Shown one piece after another: positions 54,698 to 64,000 of a DNA stretch of 64,000 nt. Numbering within the stretch: the stretch's first letter is position 1; each line of letters opens with the position of its first letter. The DNA is from Erinaceus europaeus. Its lineage: Eukaryota > Chordata > Mammalia > Eulipotyphla > Erinaceidae. The stretch lies in contig NC_080168.1 in NCBI RefSeq assembly GCF_950295315.1, positions 75,247,519 through 75,311,518 on the forward strand. The letters run 5' to 3'. The position numbers and the translations under genes were made by a program. Below the pieces are notes generated by a model. That model saw only the letters and a list, made by a program, of their open reading frames with translations. It was not told the DNA's origin and made no database searches.

Positions 54698-56460
54698 ACT
54701 AACATCAAATTAATCTATGCATGCTGTATAGATAAGTTGTTGTGCATACTTTGTTCAACAAATTTTGATGGCTTTTAAATACATGACCCAGAGAACTGAG
54801 GTTTATCCTCTTATGTACCAATATTTTTATATTCAGAAAGCAGCTATGCTAACCACAACACTACTGACTCCTTGACTACTCTTTATTTTTGAAAGCCTTC
54901 TAAAATATTGCATACTTAAGTAGTTTGCTTAGAAAGCAGGACAAAAGAGTCATTGGCTTTTTCTTTTTACTCAAGGATATCTGCATGAACTTAAGATTTC
55001 ATAAAGTGATGAAAAGTTATAATTCTTTGGAGGTTTTTTGTCAGTAGATTTGCTAACACTAAAAGTCCCCACAGACTTCTATACTGTGAGCTTTTCTTTC
55101 ATTTCTTCCTGTGGTCAGCAGCTGCATTTCCTGAAAGGCATGAGATATGTGGGGATTACAAATACAATGTCCTTGTCACTGTCAGAGTTAACCAAAAATA
55201 ATTCTCAGATATTCCTCAAATGTGGTCTCATGGCATATGTTTGCTAAGAACTTCAGGAGAACACACATTTTTCCTACCCCCCCACAAAAGGCAGCTAGAT
55301 CTCTAGTGTCGCACACATAATAGGTACTCAGCAAATAGTTGTAAAATGAAAGTAAAGAGTATAGAAAGTAAAGAGTATAGAAATTTTGTAACCACTATTT
55401 TCTATCTGTATATTTTATTCTGAGTAGGTTCTTACTAGTTGGCTGTGCTTTTCTTCTACAAAATAATGGGACTAGGTGAAATAAACTCTAATGTCCTTTC
55501 TAACATTACTCTACCATGATCTTATACTTAGGGGCATATCTATACTTTCTAGATGATAGAGTTGCTGCAAATATAACTACCGGATAAGTGAGATATTAGA
55601 GAACACAGTGAATAAACCATGCCTTTTCCCTCAAATACAGAAATCCTATCAAGAAGGCTTTATCTCTGGAGAATAACAACAGATATTTTAAAAATTAGCT
55701 ATCTTATTTTTCTCTTACTCCTAATGTTATATATAAGAGCATAAACATTGATTCTGGGAGTATAAACCTATTGATTTTTTTTCCTTGTAAAATATTAATG
55801 ATTGAAAAACACCTGGGAAATCTAAAAAATAAGTCAACTAACTGTATTCAGGCAAATAAAACATTAAAGAAAATGTTTACTAAAAACTAAATTTAGTATG
55901 ACTTTTATTGAACCTTTTCCTTCAAATTTGTTTCATTTATTAAGTTATCAGATGCATTTGTTTAAATAATACTACAGGTTTAATGTGCAGAGAAAATAAA
56001 TTCAATATCCTGCAGCCTAATTTTCTTTATTAAAATTGAAACTTCCATCGATCTTGAAAAGATAATAGTATGTGAAATAAGTCAAACTGAGAAAGACAAA
56101 TATTTGACTTCATTCATGAGTGGAAGATAGCAAAACTAAGCAAAAGGAAATGCTCAGATTCTAACAATAGTAGTAGCAAGGGCAGGAGAAGGAGGCAAAA
56201 AACCAAGTAAATGGAGTCAGCTGAACAGAATGATGACCAGAAACTAGACTTCTGGAGGAGATCACAATATAGTGGTAATCAATAAGCATAAATATAACTT
56301 ATAAAGATGTAAAATTATATACCAGAAATAAGGCATTATAGATCAATGATACCTTAAATAAAATAGAACAATATAAAATTATAAGTGACAGATCAAAAAG
56401 AAATAAGAATACAAGGGATCTTTCTTGTAGCAAAGGAATAAAGTCTAATATAAAATAACA
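54698..56460. other. no recognisable feature
   Basis: AT-rich sequence with no gene or repeat family recognised. A 17-bp unit 'AAAGTAAAGAGTATAGA' is duplicated near 55350-55382. Confidence 0.4.
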
Positions 56461-56463
56461 GTA

Positions 56464-56682
56464 AAAGTGGCCAAGCAGTGGCACACCTGGTTAAGTGCAT
56501 ACATTTCAGTGTGTAAGAACTCAGGTTCAAGTTCTTCGTTTCCACCTGCTGGGAGAAAGCTTCATGAATAGTGAAGCAGAGCTGCAGGTGTTTCTCTGTT
56601 TCTTTCCCTCCCCTCTCAATTTCTCTGTATCTACCCAATAATAAATAAATAAATTTTTTTAAATGAATAAATAAAATAACAG
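56464..56682 (+). repeat. older SINE
   Basis: 'GTGGCCAAGCAGTGGCACAC', 'CAGGTTCAAGTTCTTCG', 'CTGGGAGAAAGCTTCATGAA', CT-rich part and 'AATAATAAATAAATAAA'. Confidence 0.92.
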
Positions 56683-56816
56683 TAAAAATATCCTTCAAAA
56701 ATAGTCTTCAGAAATGAAAATGATACTGATCTCTTTAACTTAATTCAAAACACATCAGAATAAATACAATCATTAGCTGACTGTAGACAGTATGAATGGG
56801 TAGAAATAATATGATA

Positions 56817-58296
56817 CTTCAGACTGTGTCCAGAGACTTCAGGTGTGAAATGACAACCCTTCAGCAAAATTACTCAGGTGAGGCCTTTCCCTTCATAGTA
56901 TTCTCTAATTCCATTCCAGGTGGTTCACTTCCTAACAAAATTCCAAAACCTAGATATAGACCAGGTCCCATGAGATAGAGCATATGTTCACATAATCCAT
57001 AAACTAGGGCAAATATATACCTGAAAGTAGAAGTACACAATAGTCTGCAGTGAGTCAGTATAAAGTTCATAATGAAACAGTATCTAACTAGACTTAGATA
57101 ACCTCCTCACCAACTTCCCATTACAGTTCTCTCACTCACTCCAAAGCTAACCTTAGCAAAGCAAGGACTGCAAAAGCTGAATGAGGGCAAGAGACTGGCA
57201 TACTTCACCAATGACTCTTTAGTCACTATCAGGCCACCCCATCAGCTGGAGCCCTATTTGGAGAGTCCTGAGATTCCCAGACATAATGGGCCTAGACCTC
57301 AAATAAATCCCTCTCTCCATTGTTACATGTCATCTATGAGGAACAACAAAAAGATGCCTTTGTGCCCCACCCCATAGGACCTTGCCCTTAACTTGGATCA
57401 ACAACAGTAGAGAATGTTCCAACCTCCGAAGGGAAGATGGACAACATACTCTATGCTACACCTGAGGAAGATGGGTCAATATTGAGGCATCTTGGAATGT
57501 TCCTACTCATGACCAAGAATGTAATCTCAGATCTACAAGGATGCAGAGGTCACATAGACTCCTAAGCTAAATATGGACTCCAGACCAAATCAAATCAATG
57601 GGGTTTACAGTCAACAATATTTATACCCCTTCCCCATATTAGGGAGCTATTCTCTTCCCTAATGCAGCTTTCTGGTCCTTTTTCCAGCCTGAACATCATC
57701 TCCCAGACAATAACTTGAATCCACCTGCATACCAGATTTCAGGCTCGGGGGAAAAAAAAAAAAACTAGTATAGCCACAGGCCCTTTGGAATTTAACTAAA
57801 ATATGTCTACTAGCTATCTCCAAAATGGTGGACCCCCAACACTTCATCTGCACTATTCCAGTCTTTAGGTCCATGATTATTCAACAATGTGCTTGACTTT
57901 GTATGTTAACTCTCTTTTCAGCCACCAGGTTCCAGATGCTAGCATGATGCTGACCAGACTTCCCTGGACAGATGACATCACCAATGTGTCCTGGAGCTCT
58001 GCTTCTCCAGAGCCCCACCCTACTAGGGAAAGAGAGATGTAGGCTGGGAGTATGGATCAACCAGTCAACACCCATGTTCATCGAGGAAGCAATTACAGAA
58101 GTCAGACCTTTCACCTTCTGCATCCCACAATGACCCTGGGTCCATACTCCCAGAGGGATAAAGAATAGGAATGCTATCAGGGGAGAGGATGGGATATGGA
58201 GATCTGGTGGTGGGAATTGTGTGAAGTTGGACCCCTCTTATCCTACAGTTTTGTTAATGTCTCCTTTTTTAAATAAATGTAAAAAAATTTAAAAAA
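56817..58296 (+). mobile_element. retroposon family R, best-bounded copy
   Basis: A 1.48-kb insertion between AGAAATAATATGATA (56802-56816) and AGAAATAATGTGATA (58297-58311), a 15-bp target duplication with one mismatch. It ends 'TTTTGTTAATGTCTCC', then an A-rich tail. It lacks TG..CA ends and any pol-like frame, so it was moved in trans by a LINE or is the 3' UTR part of a LINE. Frames of 70-100 codons recur at equivalent places in several copies, on both strands, but show no known domain. Confidence 0.9.
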
Positions 58297-58436
58297 AGAA
58301 ATAATGTGATAAAGCATACACACTAAAACATCATCATATGGTAATGGTAGTAAGTATGCCTAGTTTCAGCATCAAAAAGCTTGGATATTCTTGTGAAACT
58401 CTGCACTATAAAATAACAATTTAAAAAAATCCTGGG

Positions 58437-60065
58437 GGTTCCCGGAAGATGGCGGACTGAGAAGCTGCTAGTGGCTTGAACTCTGACCACATCTTCTGGA
58501 AACGGTAGGATTTTCTGCCTTTAGTAGGCCAGTCAATAAGGAGTCCTAGAGGTGAAACCAAGGAGGTGACTATAACTTAATTTGGGTTAAGAAATAGAGT
58601 AGAAAAAAAGGGAACAAAAAAATTTTTTCCTTTTAATTATTAAGCACACCACCTCCCCCTTCCCCCCCCCCCCCACATAACCAGTCCCTGGGGCCAGATC
58701 CTAGCAGGCTCCCCTGCTGAGCTTTTGTCTTTACCAAATTCCTGTCCCACCAGGGAGTATCATTCATTCTAAGTCTATACCCTTCTGAAACCTCTGGACT
58801 TTTTTCTTTCTAAGTAGCCAACCCCCCCCCCACCTCACCCCACATAGCTAATTAAATAATTAAAAATAAATAAATAAATAAATAACTCTTTCCTTTCACC
58901 ACTCTTTTATGATTGTTCTTTTTCTTTTTTCTCTCTCTTTTTTTTTTATTCCTTTTCTCACTTTTGTCATCCTTTCTTCCTTAATCCTACAACTTCCAAA
59001 GCCACAGGCCCCAACCCCCACACCACCAAACAGTGTGCTTTTTTGAATTCACTGATACACATTTGGGAATTATTTTGGGGAAGAATTCTGACTCAGTGTG
59101 GACTCCCACTGCGAGTGTCTCTGCTCAAATTCCCTTCCTCCTTTAGCCACCCCTAGAATATAAAGTGGATAGTAGATTTGAAGAACTGTCTATTTCAGCT
59201 ATCCTTGTCTAGTCCTGAGGTTTTTTTTTGTTGTTTTTTTTCTCATTCTTAACAATCAGCTGCCTCTGATCACGAGGTTTGAGGTAATCTGGGACAGGTT
59301 TTTTTTTTTAACCTGCTCTATTTTATTATTAATATTATATAAAGGCATATATCTTCCCCCATTTAGGTTGATCAGAATTAACTCTTAGGGTATCTTTCAT
59401 TGCAAGGATAGTGGGCATATTATCTATTGTGGGAGGAACTTGTCTCATTACTCCTAACTCCTCTACAGACTCTCCCCTCCCTCCTCTTCCTAGCTAATTC
59501 CAATAAATACAATTAAATTAAATTAAAACTAAAGTAATAAAAAAAACTTTCCTTTCCCTGCTCTTTAATTACAGCTCTTTTTCTTATCTTTTCCCTTTTC
59601 TCTCACTTGTCTCTTTTTTCTTTTTCTTTTTTTTTTTAAATCTTGTCATACACTTCATCCTTACTTCTTCTTTGCCTTTCTGAATTTGTGAATTAGTTTG
59701 GGGAAGAAATCTGACTCAGAGTGGACTCTCTATGTGTGTATCTCTGCTCTAGTTCCCTTTCCCCTCTTGTTACCCCTAGAATACACAGTGGATAGTAGAT
59801 TTGCATAACTGTCTATTCTTGCTATCCCTTCTTTCTTTTCTCTTTATTCTTCACTGGGATTTGGTTACTATTCTTCCACGGACTGGAGAAATTGGCTGAC
59901 TGGTAGTGATTAAACTGCTTCAATACTTACTTCAGTTGCTACTGTAATTTCTGAGGTTGGTGAGTGCAATTGTCATAAAGGTATTTAGTACAGTGTTGCT
60001 TGTACTCAAGACACAACAACTGAGGAACAACAGAGCATAAAAAAAGAAACACATAAATAAAAAAA
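58437..60065 (+). promoter_or_regulatory. L1 5'UTR with tandem internal repeat
   Basis: The first bases include AAGATGGCGG (58446-58455), a YY1-like site as in other mammalian L1 promoters. The UTR is pyrimidine-rich and contains two diverged tandem units offset by about 640 bp. 'TTTGGGGAAGAATTCTGACT' (about 59076) pairs with 'TTTGGGGAAGAAATCTGACT' (about 59698), and 'GTGGATAGTAGATTTG' occurs at about 59165 and 59789. CT-rich blocks before each also correspond. It ends just before the ORF1 ATG. Confidence 0.8.
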
Positions 60066-60970
60066 ATGGGTAGATCAAAAACAAATAAAACTGCTACTCC
60101 AATGAATGAAGACAAGAGCCCAGAAGAAACTACAAATCAGCCAGCAGTAACCATAGATAAGAAAAGTATGCAAGCAATAATAAACTTATTAATCACAGAA
60201 ATGAAAACAACATTAGCGGAAAGGAATGGCAGTATTAGGGAAACAACAGTTGAGACACCCAAGGAAAATACTGATTATCTTGAGGCAATTAGAGAACATA
60301 GCTGAAATAGCTGTAACAAAGAAAGAAGCTGAGGCAAGGGAAAGCAGACTAACAGAAGCAGAAAACAGAATTAGTCAGACAGAGGATGAGTTAGAGAAAA
60401 CTAAGAAAGAGGTGAAAGAGCTCAAAAAGAGATTGAGAGACACTGAAAACAACAACAAAGACATATGGGATTATCTCAAAAGAAGTAACATTCGTATAAT
60501 TGGCCTGCCAGAGGAAGAAAGAGAGGAAGGGGAAGCAAACATTCAAGAGGAAATAATAGAAGAAAACTTCCCAGAACTGAATAACAGAAAGGACATCAAG
60601 ATTCAAGAGGCCCAGAGAGTACCAAACAGAATCAACCCAGACCTGAAGACACCAAGACACATCATAGTCACAATGAGAAGAAGTAAGGATAAAGAAAGGA
60701 TCCTAAAGGCTGTAAGAGAGAAACAAAAAGTCACATACAAGGGAAAACCCATAAGATTATCTGCAGACTTCTCCACTCAAACTCTAAAAGCCAGAAGAGA
60801 ATGGCAAGATATCTATCAAACCCTGAATGAAAAAGGGTTTCAACCAAGGATAATATATCCTGCTAGGATTTCATTCAAACTAGATCAAAACATTCTTAGA
60901 CAAAGAACAGTTAAAGGATGCAACCATCACCAAACTGGCCCTGAAAGAGGTTCTAAAAGACCTCTTATAA
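60066..60970 (+). pseudogene. L1 ORF1 (RNA-binding protein), frameshifted
   Basis: ORF1p coats L1 RNA as a trimer. The ATG at 60066 (context AAAAAATGG) starts a basic N-terminus ('MGRSKTNK'). A frameshift near 60290-60305 moves the reading to the next frame, which carries a heptad-rich coiled coil ('KKEAEARESRLTEAENRISQ') and the RRM-like part ('RSNIRIIGLPEEER'). A second frameshift near 60893 puts the C-terminal domain in the third frame, ending at TAA 60968-60970. Length is normal for L1 once the shifts are allowed for. Two one-base-type changes make it non-functional as read. Confidence 0.9.
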
Positions 60971-61021
60971 ACAAGAACATCACTACAATACTGTCAAAAA
61001 GAAAAATTTTTTTTTTGAACA

Positions 61022-64000
61022 ATGGCACTACAATGCATTAAATCCATAATATCAATAAATGTCAATGGCTTAAACTCACCCATCAGAAGGTACAGAGTTG
61101 GGGGATGGATCAGAAAACATAATCCAACCATATGCTGCTTGCAAGAATCCCATCTGTCACAACAAGATAAACACAGACTTAAAGTGAAAGGGTGGAAAAA
61201 TATCATACAGGCTAACGGACCACAAAAAAGGGCAGGAATAGCCATTCTCATCTCAGACACGATAGATTTTAAATTAAATAAAGTAATAAAAGATAGGCAG
61301 GGACATTACATAATGATTAGAGGATCAATCAGCCAAGAACACTTAACAATCATTAACATCTATGTACCCAATGAGGGACCATCTAAATACGTCAAGCACT
61401 TACTGAAAGAATTTCAAAAATACATCAATAGTAATACAATAACAGTGGGAGACTTCAATACCCCACTCTCACACTTAGACAGGTCACCAAAGCAGAGAAA
61501 CAACAAAGATACAAGAGAATTGAATGAAGAGATTGACAGGCTAGACCACTTGGACATTTTCAGAGTCCTTCACCCCAAAAAACTGAAATACACCTTCTTT
61601 TCAAATCCACATAACACATACTCAAGGATAGGCCACTTGTTAGGCCACAAAGACAGCATCAATAAATTCAAGAACACTGAAATCTTCCCAAGTATCTTCT
61701 CAGACCACAGTGGAGTAAAACTAACATTTAACAACAAACAGATAATTATTAAAAGTCACAGAATTTGGAAACTAAACAACATACTCCATAAGAACCACTG
61801 GGTCAGAGATTCACTCAAGCAGGAAATTCAAATGTTCCTGGACACAAATGAAAATGAAGACACATGAAGGCAGAAATCACTAAAGTTAGAGCAGAAATAA
61901 ACAACATCGAAAATAAAAGAACCATACAAAAGATCAATGAAGCCAAATGTTGGTTCTATGAAAGATTAAACAAAATTGACAACCCCCTAGCCAGACTCAC
62001 CAAACAAAAAAGGGGGAAGACTCAAATTAATAGAATTGTAAACGATGGAGGAGATATCACAACTGACACCACAGAAATCCAGAGAATCCTGCGAAACTTC
62101 TATGAAGAACTATACGCCACCAAGTTAGAGAATCTGGAAGAAATGGAACAACTACTAGAAGCATATGCCCTTCCAAAACTGAACCAAGAAGAACTACAAA
62201 ATCTAAATGCACCAATCACAGACAAAGAAATTGAAACCGTTATTAAGAACCTCCACAACAACAAAAGTCCTGGACCAGATGGCTTCACAATCGAATTCTA
62301 CAAAACTTTCAGGAAACAGTTAGTCCCCATACTTCTTAAACTTTTCCGTAAGATTGAAGTAACAGGAATACTCCCTTCCACCTTCTATGAAGCCAACATC
62401 ACCCTGATACCAAAAGCTGATAGGGACAGAACAAAAAAGGAAAACTACAGACCAATATCTCTGATGAACATAGATGCCAAAAATTAAACAAGATCTTTGC
62501 CAACCAGATACAGCAGCATAACAAAAAGATTGTTCATCATGACCAAGTGGGATTCATCCCAGGAATGCAAGGCTGGTTCAACATCCGTAAGTCAATCAAT
62601 GTTATTCACCACATCAATAAAAGCAAAGCCAAAAACCACATGATTATTTCAATAGATGCAGAGAAAGCCTTTGACAAAATCCAACACCCATTCATGCTCA
62701 AAACTCTACAAAAAATGGGAATAGATGGGAAATTCCTCAAGATAGTGGAGTCTATATATAGCAAACCTACAGCCAACATCATACTCAATGGACAAAATCT
62801 GAAAGCATTCCCCCTCAGATCAGGGACTAGACAGAACTGTCCATTGTCACCCTTACTCTTCAACATAGTACTGGAAGTTCTTGCCATAGCAATCAGGCAA
62901 GAGAATGAAATCAAAGGAATACAGATTGGAAGGGAAGAAGTCAAGCTCTCACTATTTGCAGATGATATGATAGTATACATAGAAAAACCTAAAGAATCCA
63001 GCAGAAAACTACGGGAAGTTATTAGGCAATATAGCAAGGTATCAGGCTACAAAATCAATGTACACAGAAGGAGCCATTAGGCCAGCCAGGTCTCATACAA
63101 AATCAATGTAGAAAAATCTGTGGCATTTCTTTATGCAAACACTAAATCTGAAGAAGACATCCAGAAATCACTCCCATTTACTGTTTCAGCAAAATCAATC
63201 AAATACCTAGGAATAAAGTTGACCAAAGAAGTGAAAGACTTGTATACTGAAAATTATGAGTGGCTACTCAAGGAAATAGAAACTGATACCAAGAAATGGA
63301 AAGATATCCCATGCTCATGGATTGGAAGAATAAATATCATCAAAATGAATATTCTCCCAAAAGCCATATACAAGTTTAATGCAATACCCATCAAAGTTCC
63401 ACCAAGCTTCTTTAAGAGAATAGTACAAACACTACAATCATTTATCTGGAACATGAAAACACCTAGAATTGCCAAAACCATCCTAAGGAAAAGAAACAGA
63501 AATGGAGGCATCACACTCCCAGACCTTATACTATATTATACAGCGATCGTCATCAAATCATCATGGTACTGGAACAAAAATAGGCACACAGACCAGTGGA
63601 ACAGAATTGAAAGCCCAGAAATAAATCCCCACACCTATGGACATCTAATCTTTGTTAAGGTTGGCCCAAAGGATTAAATGGAAAAAGGAGGCTCTCTTCA
63701 ATAAATGGTGCTGGGAAAACTGGGTTGTAACATGCAGAAGAATGAAATTGAACCACTTTATCTCACCAGAAACAAAAATCAACTCCAAATGGATCAAAGA
63801 CCTAGATGTCAGACCAGAAACAATTAAATACTTAGAGGAAAACATTGCTAAAACACTTTCCCACATACACCTCAAGGACATCTTTGATGAATCAAACCCA
63901 ATTGCAAGGAAGACTAAAGCAGAAACAAACCAATGGGACTACATCAAATTGAAAAGCTTCTGCACAGCCAAAGAAACTGTCACACAAACAAAGAGACCCC
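61022..64000 (+). pseudogene. L1 ORF2 (endonuclease and reverse transcriptase), broken, runs off the end
   Basis: Endonuclease domain at 61022-61860: 'INVNGLNS', 'CLQESHLS', 'INIYVPNEG', 'GDFNTPLS' and 'FSDHSGVKL' are present. The conserved Asp of the 'RIDHILG' motif is Gly here ('SRIGHLLG'); the older copy at 24.3 kb keeps Asp. At about 61863 a stop coincides with loss of some 60 codons of linker. RT follows: '[15 protein letters not shown]', '[13 protein letters not shown]', a frameshift at about 62486, '[14 protein letters not shown]', '[11 protein letters not shown]' and 'LFADDMIVY' (about 62952-62978). A 48-bp insertion with a stop lies at 63063-63110. The next segment (63120 on) keeps '[16 protein letters not shown]' and '[13 protein letters not shown]', then a frameshift near 63655. 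The C-terminal part ('KWCWENWVVTCRRMKL') stays open to 64000. Confidence 0.93.
63048..63110. repeat. 15-bp direct repeat bracketing an insertion in L1 ORF2
   Basis: TACAAAATCAATGTA at 63048-63062 and 63096-63110, with 33 unrelated bases between. The offset of 48 keeps the frame but brings in a TAG. Confidence 0.95.

Larger units (their letters stand above)
58437..64000 (+). mobile_element. nearly full-length L1, truncated by the window end
   Basis: 5' end at about 58437 ('GTTCCCGGAAGATGGCGGAC'), a 5'UTR of about 1.6 kb, ORF1 (60066-60970), a short spacer, and ORF2 from 61022 continuing past base 64000. Both ORFs carry frameshifts. It is much better preserved than the L1s at 21.7 and 45.3 kb. 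Confidence 0.95.

Noticed and set aside
62606..63037. 143-codon minus-strand frame
   Set aside because: Antisense shadow of the L1 RT domain.

Overview
This window is a gene-free, repeat-dense stretch of a mammalian nuclear genome, almost certainly from a hedgehog (Erinaceus or a close relative). Three things point there. One tRNA-like SINE family recurs dozens of times on both strands, with a B-box-like 'GGTTCGAGCC' head, a CT-rich middle, an AAC/AAT-rich region and an (AAAT)n tail. There are two young non-LTR retrotransposon copies whose RT does not look like L1, L2 or CR1 and best fits the Vingi clade, described in hedgehogs. There is also a recent, nearly full-length L1. I find no host exon, tRNA, rRNA, CRISPR or bacterial-type gene. 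All long open frames belong to retroelements.

Layout. 0-9 kb: SINEs of several ages, an L2-like fragment, a (CATT)n microsatellite and a probable solo LTR (about 6.26-6.72 kb). 9.14-11.63 kb: a complete but internally deleted class II-type endogenous retrovirus on the minus strand, with two LTRs, 6-bp target duplication, primer-site region, polypurine tract and one 169-codon frame containing a tandem repeat. 12.7-20 kb: several copies of a dispersed poly(A) retroposon called here family R, with nested SINEs. 21.7-25.2 kb: an L1 whose 5' part is inverted relative to its 3' part (twin-priming structure). 25-36 kb: mostly old sequence with scattered SINEs, R copies and a perfect 12-bp hairpin. 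36.49-37.17 kb: a clean solo LTR with 6-bp target duplication. 37-45 kb: SINEs and otherwise unremarkable sequence. 45.35-50.29 kb: one ancient minus-strand L1 broken by SINEs, an L1 tail and a Vingi copy. 53.25-54.70 kb: a second, longer Vingi copy in the opposite orientation, with an uninterrupted 474-codon frame. 56.8-58.3 kb: an R copy of about 1.5 kb with a 15-bp target duplication. 58.44-64.0 kb: a plus-strand L1 with 5'UTR, ORF1 and most of ORF2, running off the window end and disabled by frameshifts, a deletion and an insertion.

How the parts relate. The SINEs and R have A-rich tails and long target duplications, so they were probably moved by L1 enzymes. Vingi copies carry a GAA-type tail and used their own enzyme. 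The two LTR elements with resolved ends both have 6-bp duplications, as expected of class II ERVs. Insertion nesting gives a relative time order: ancient L1, then R and old SINEs, then young SINEs and Vingi.
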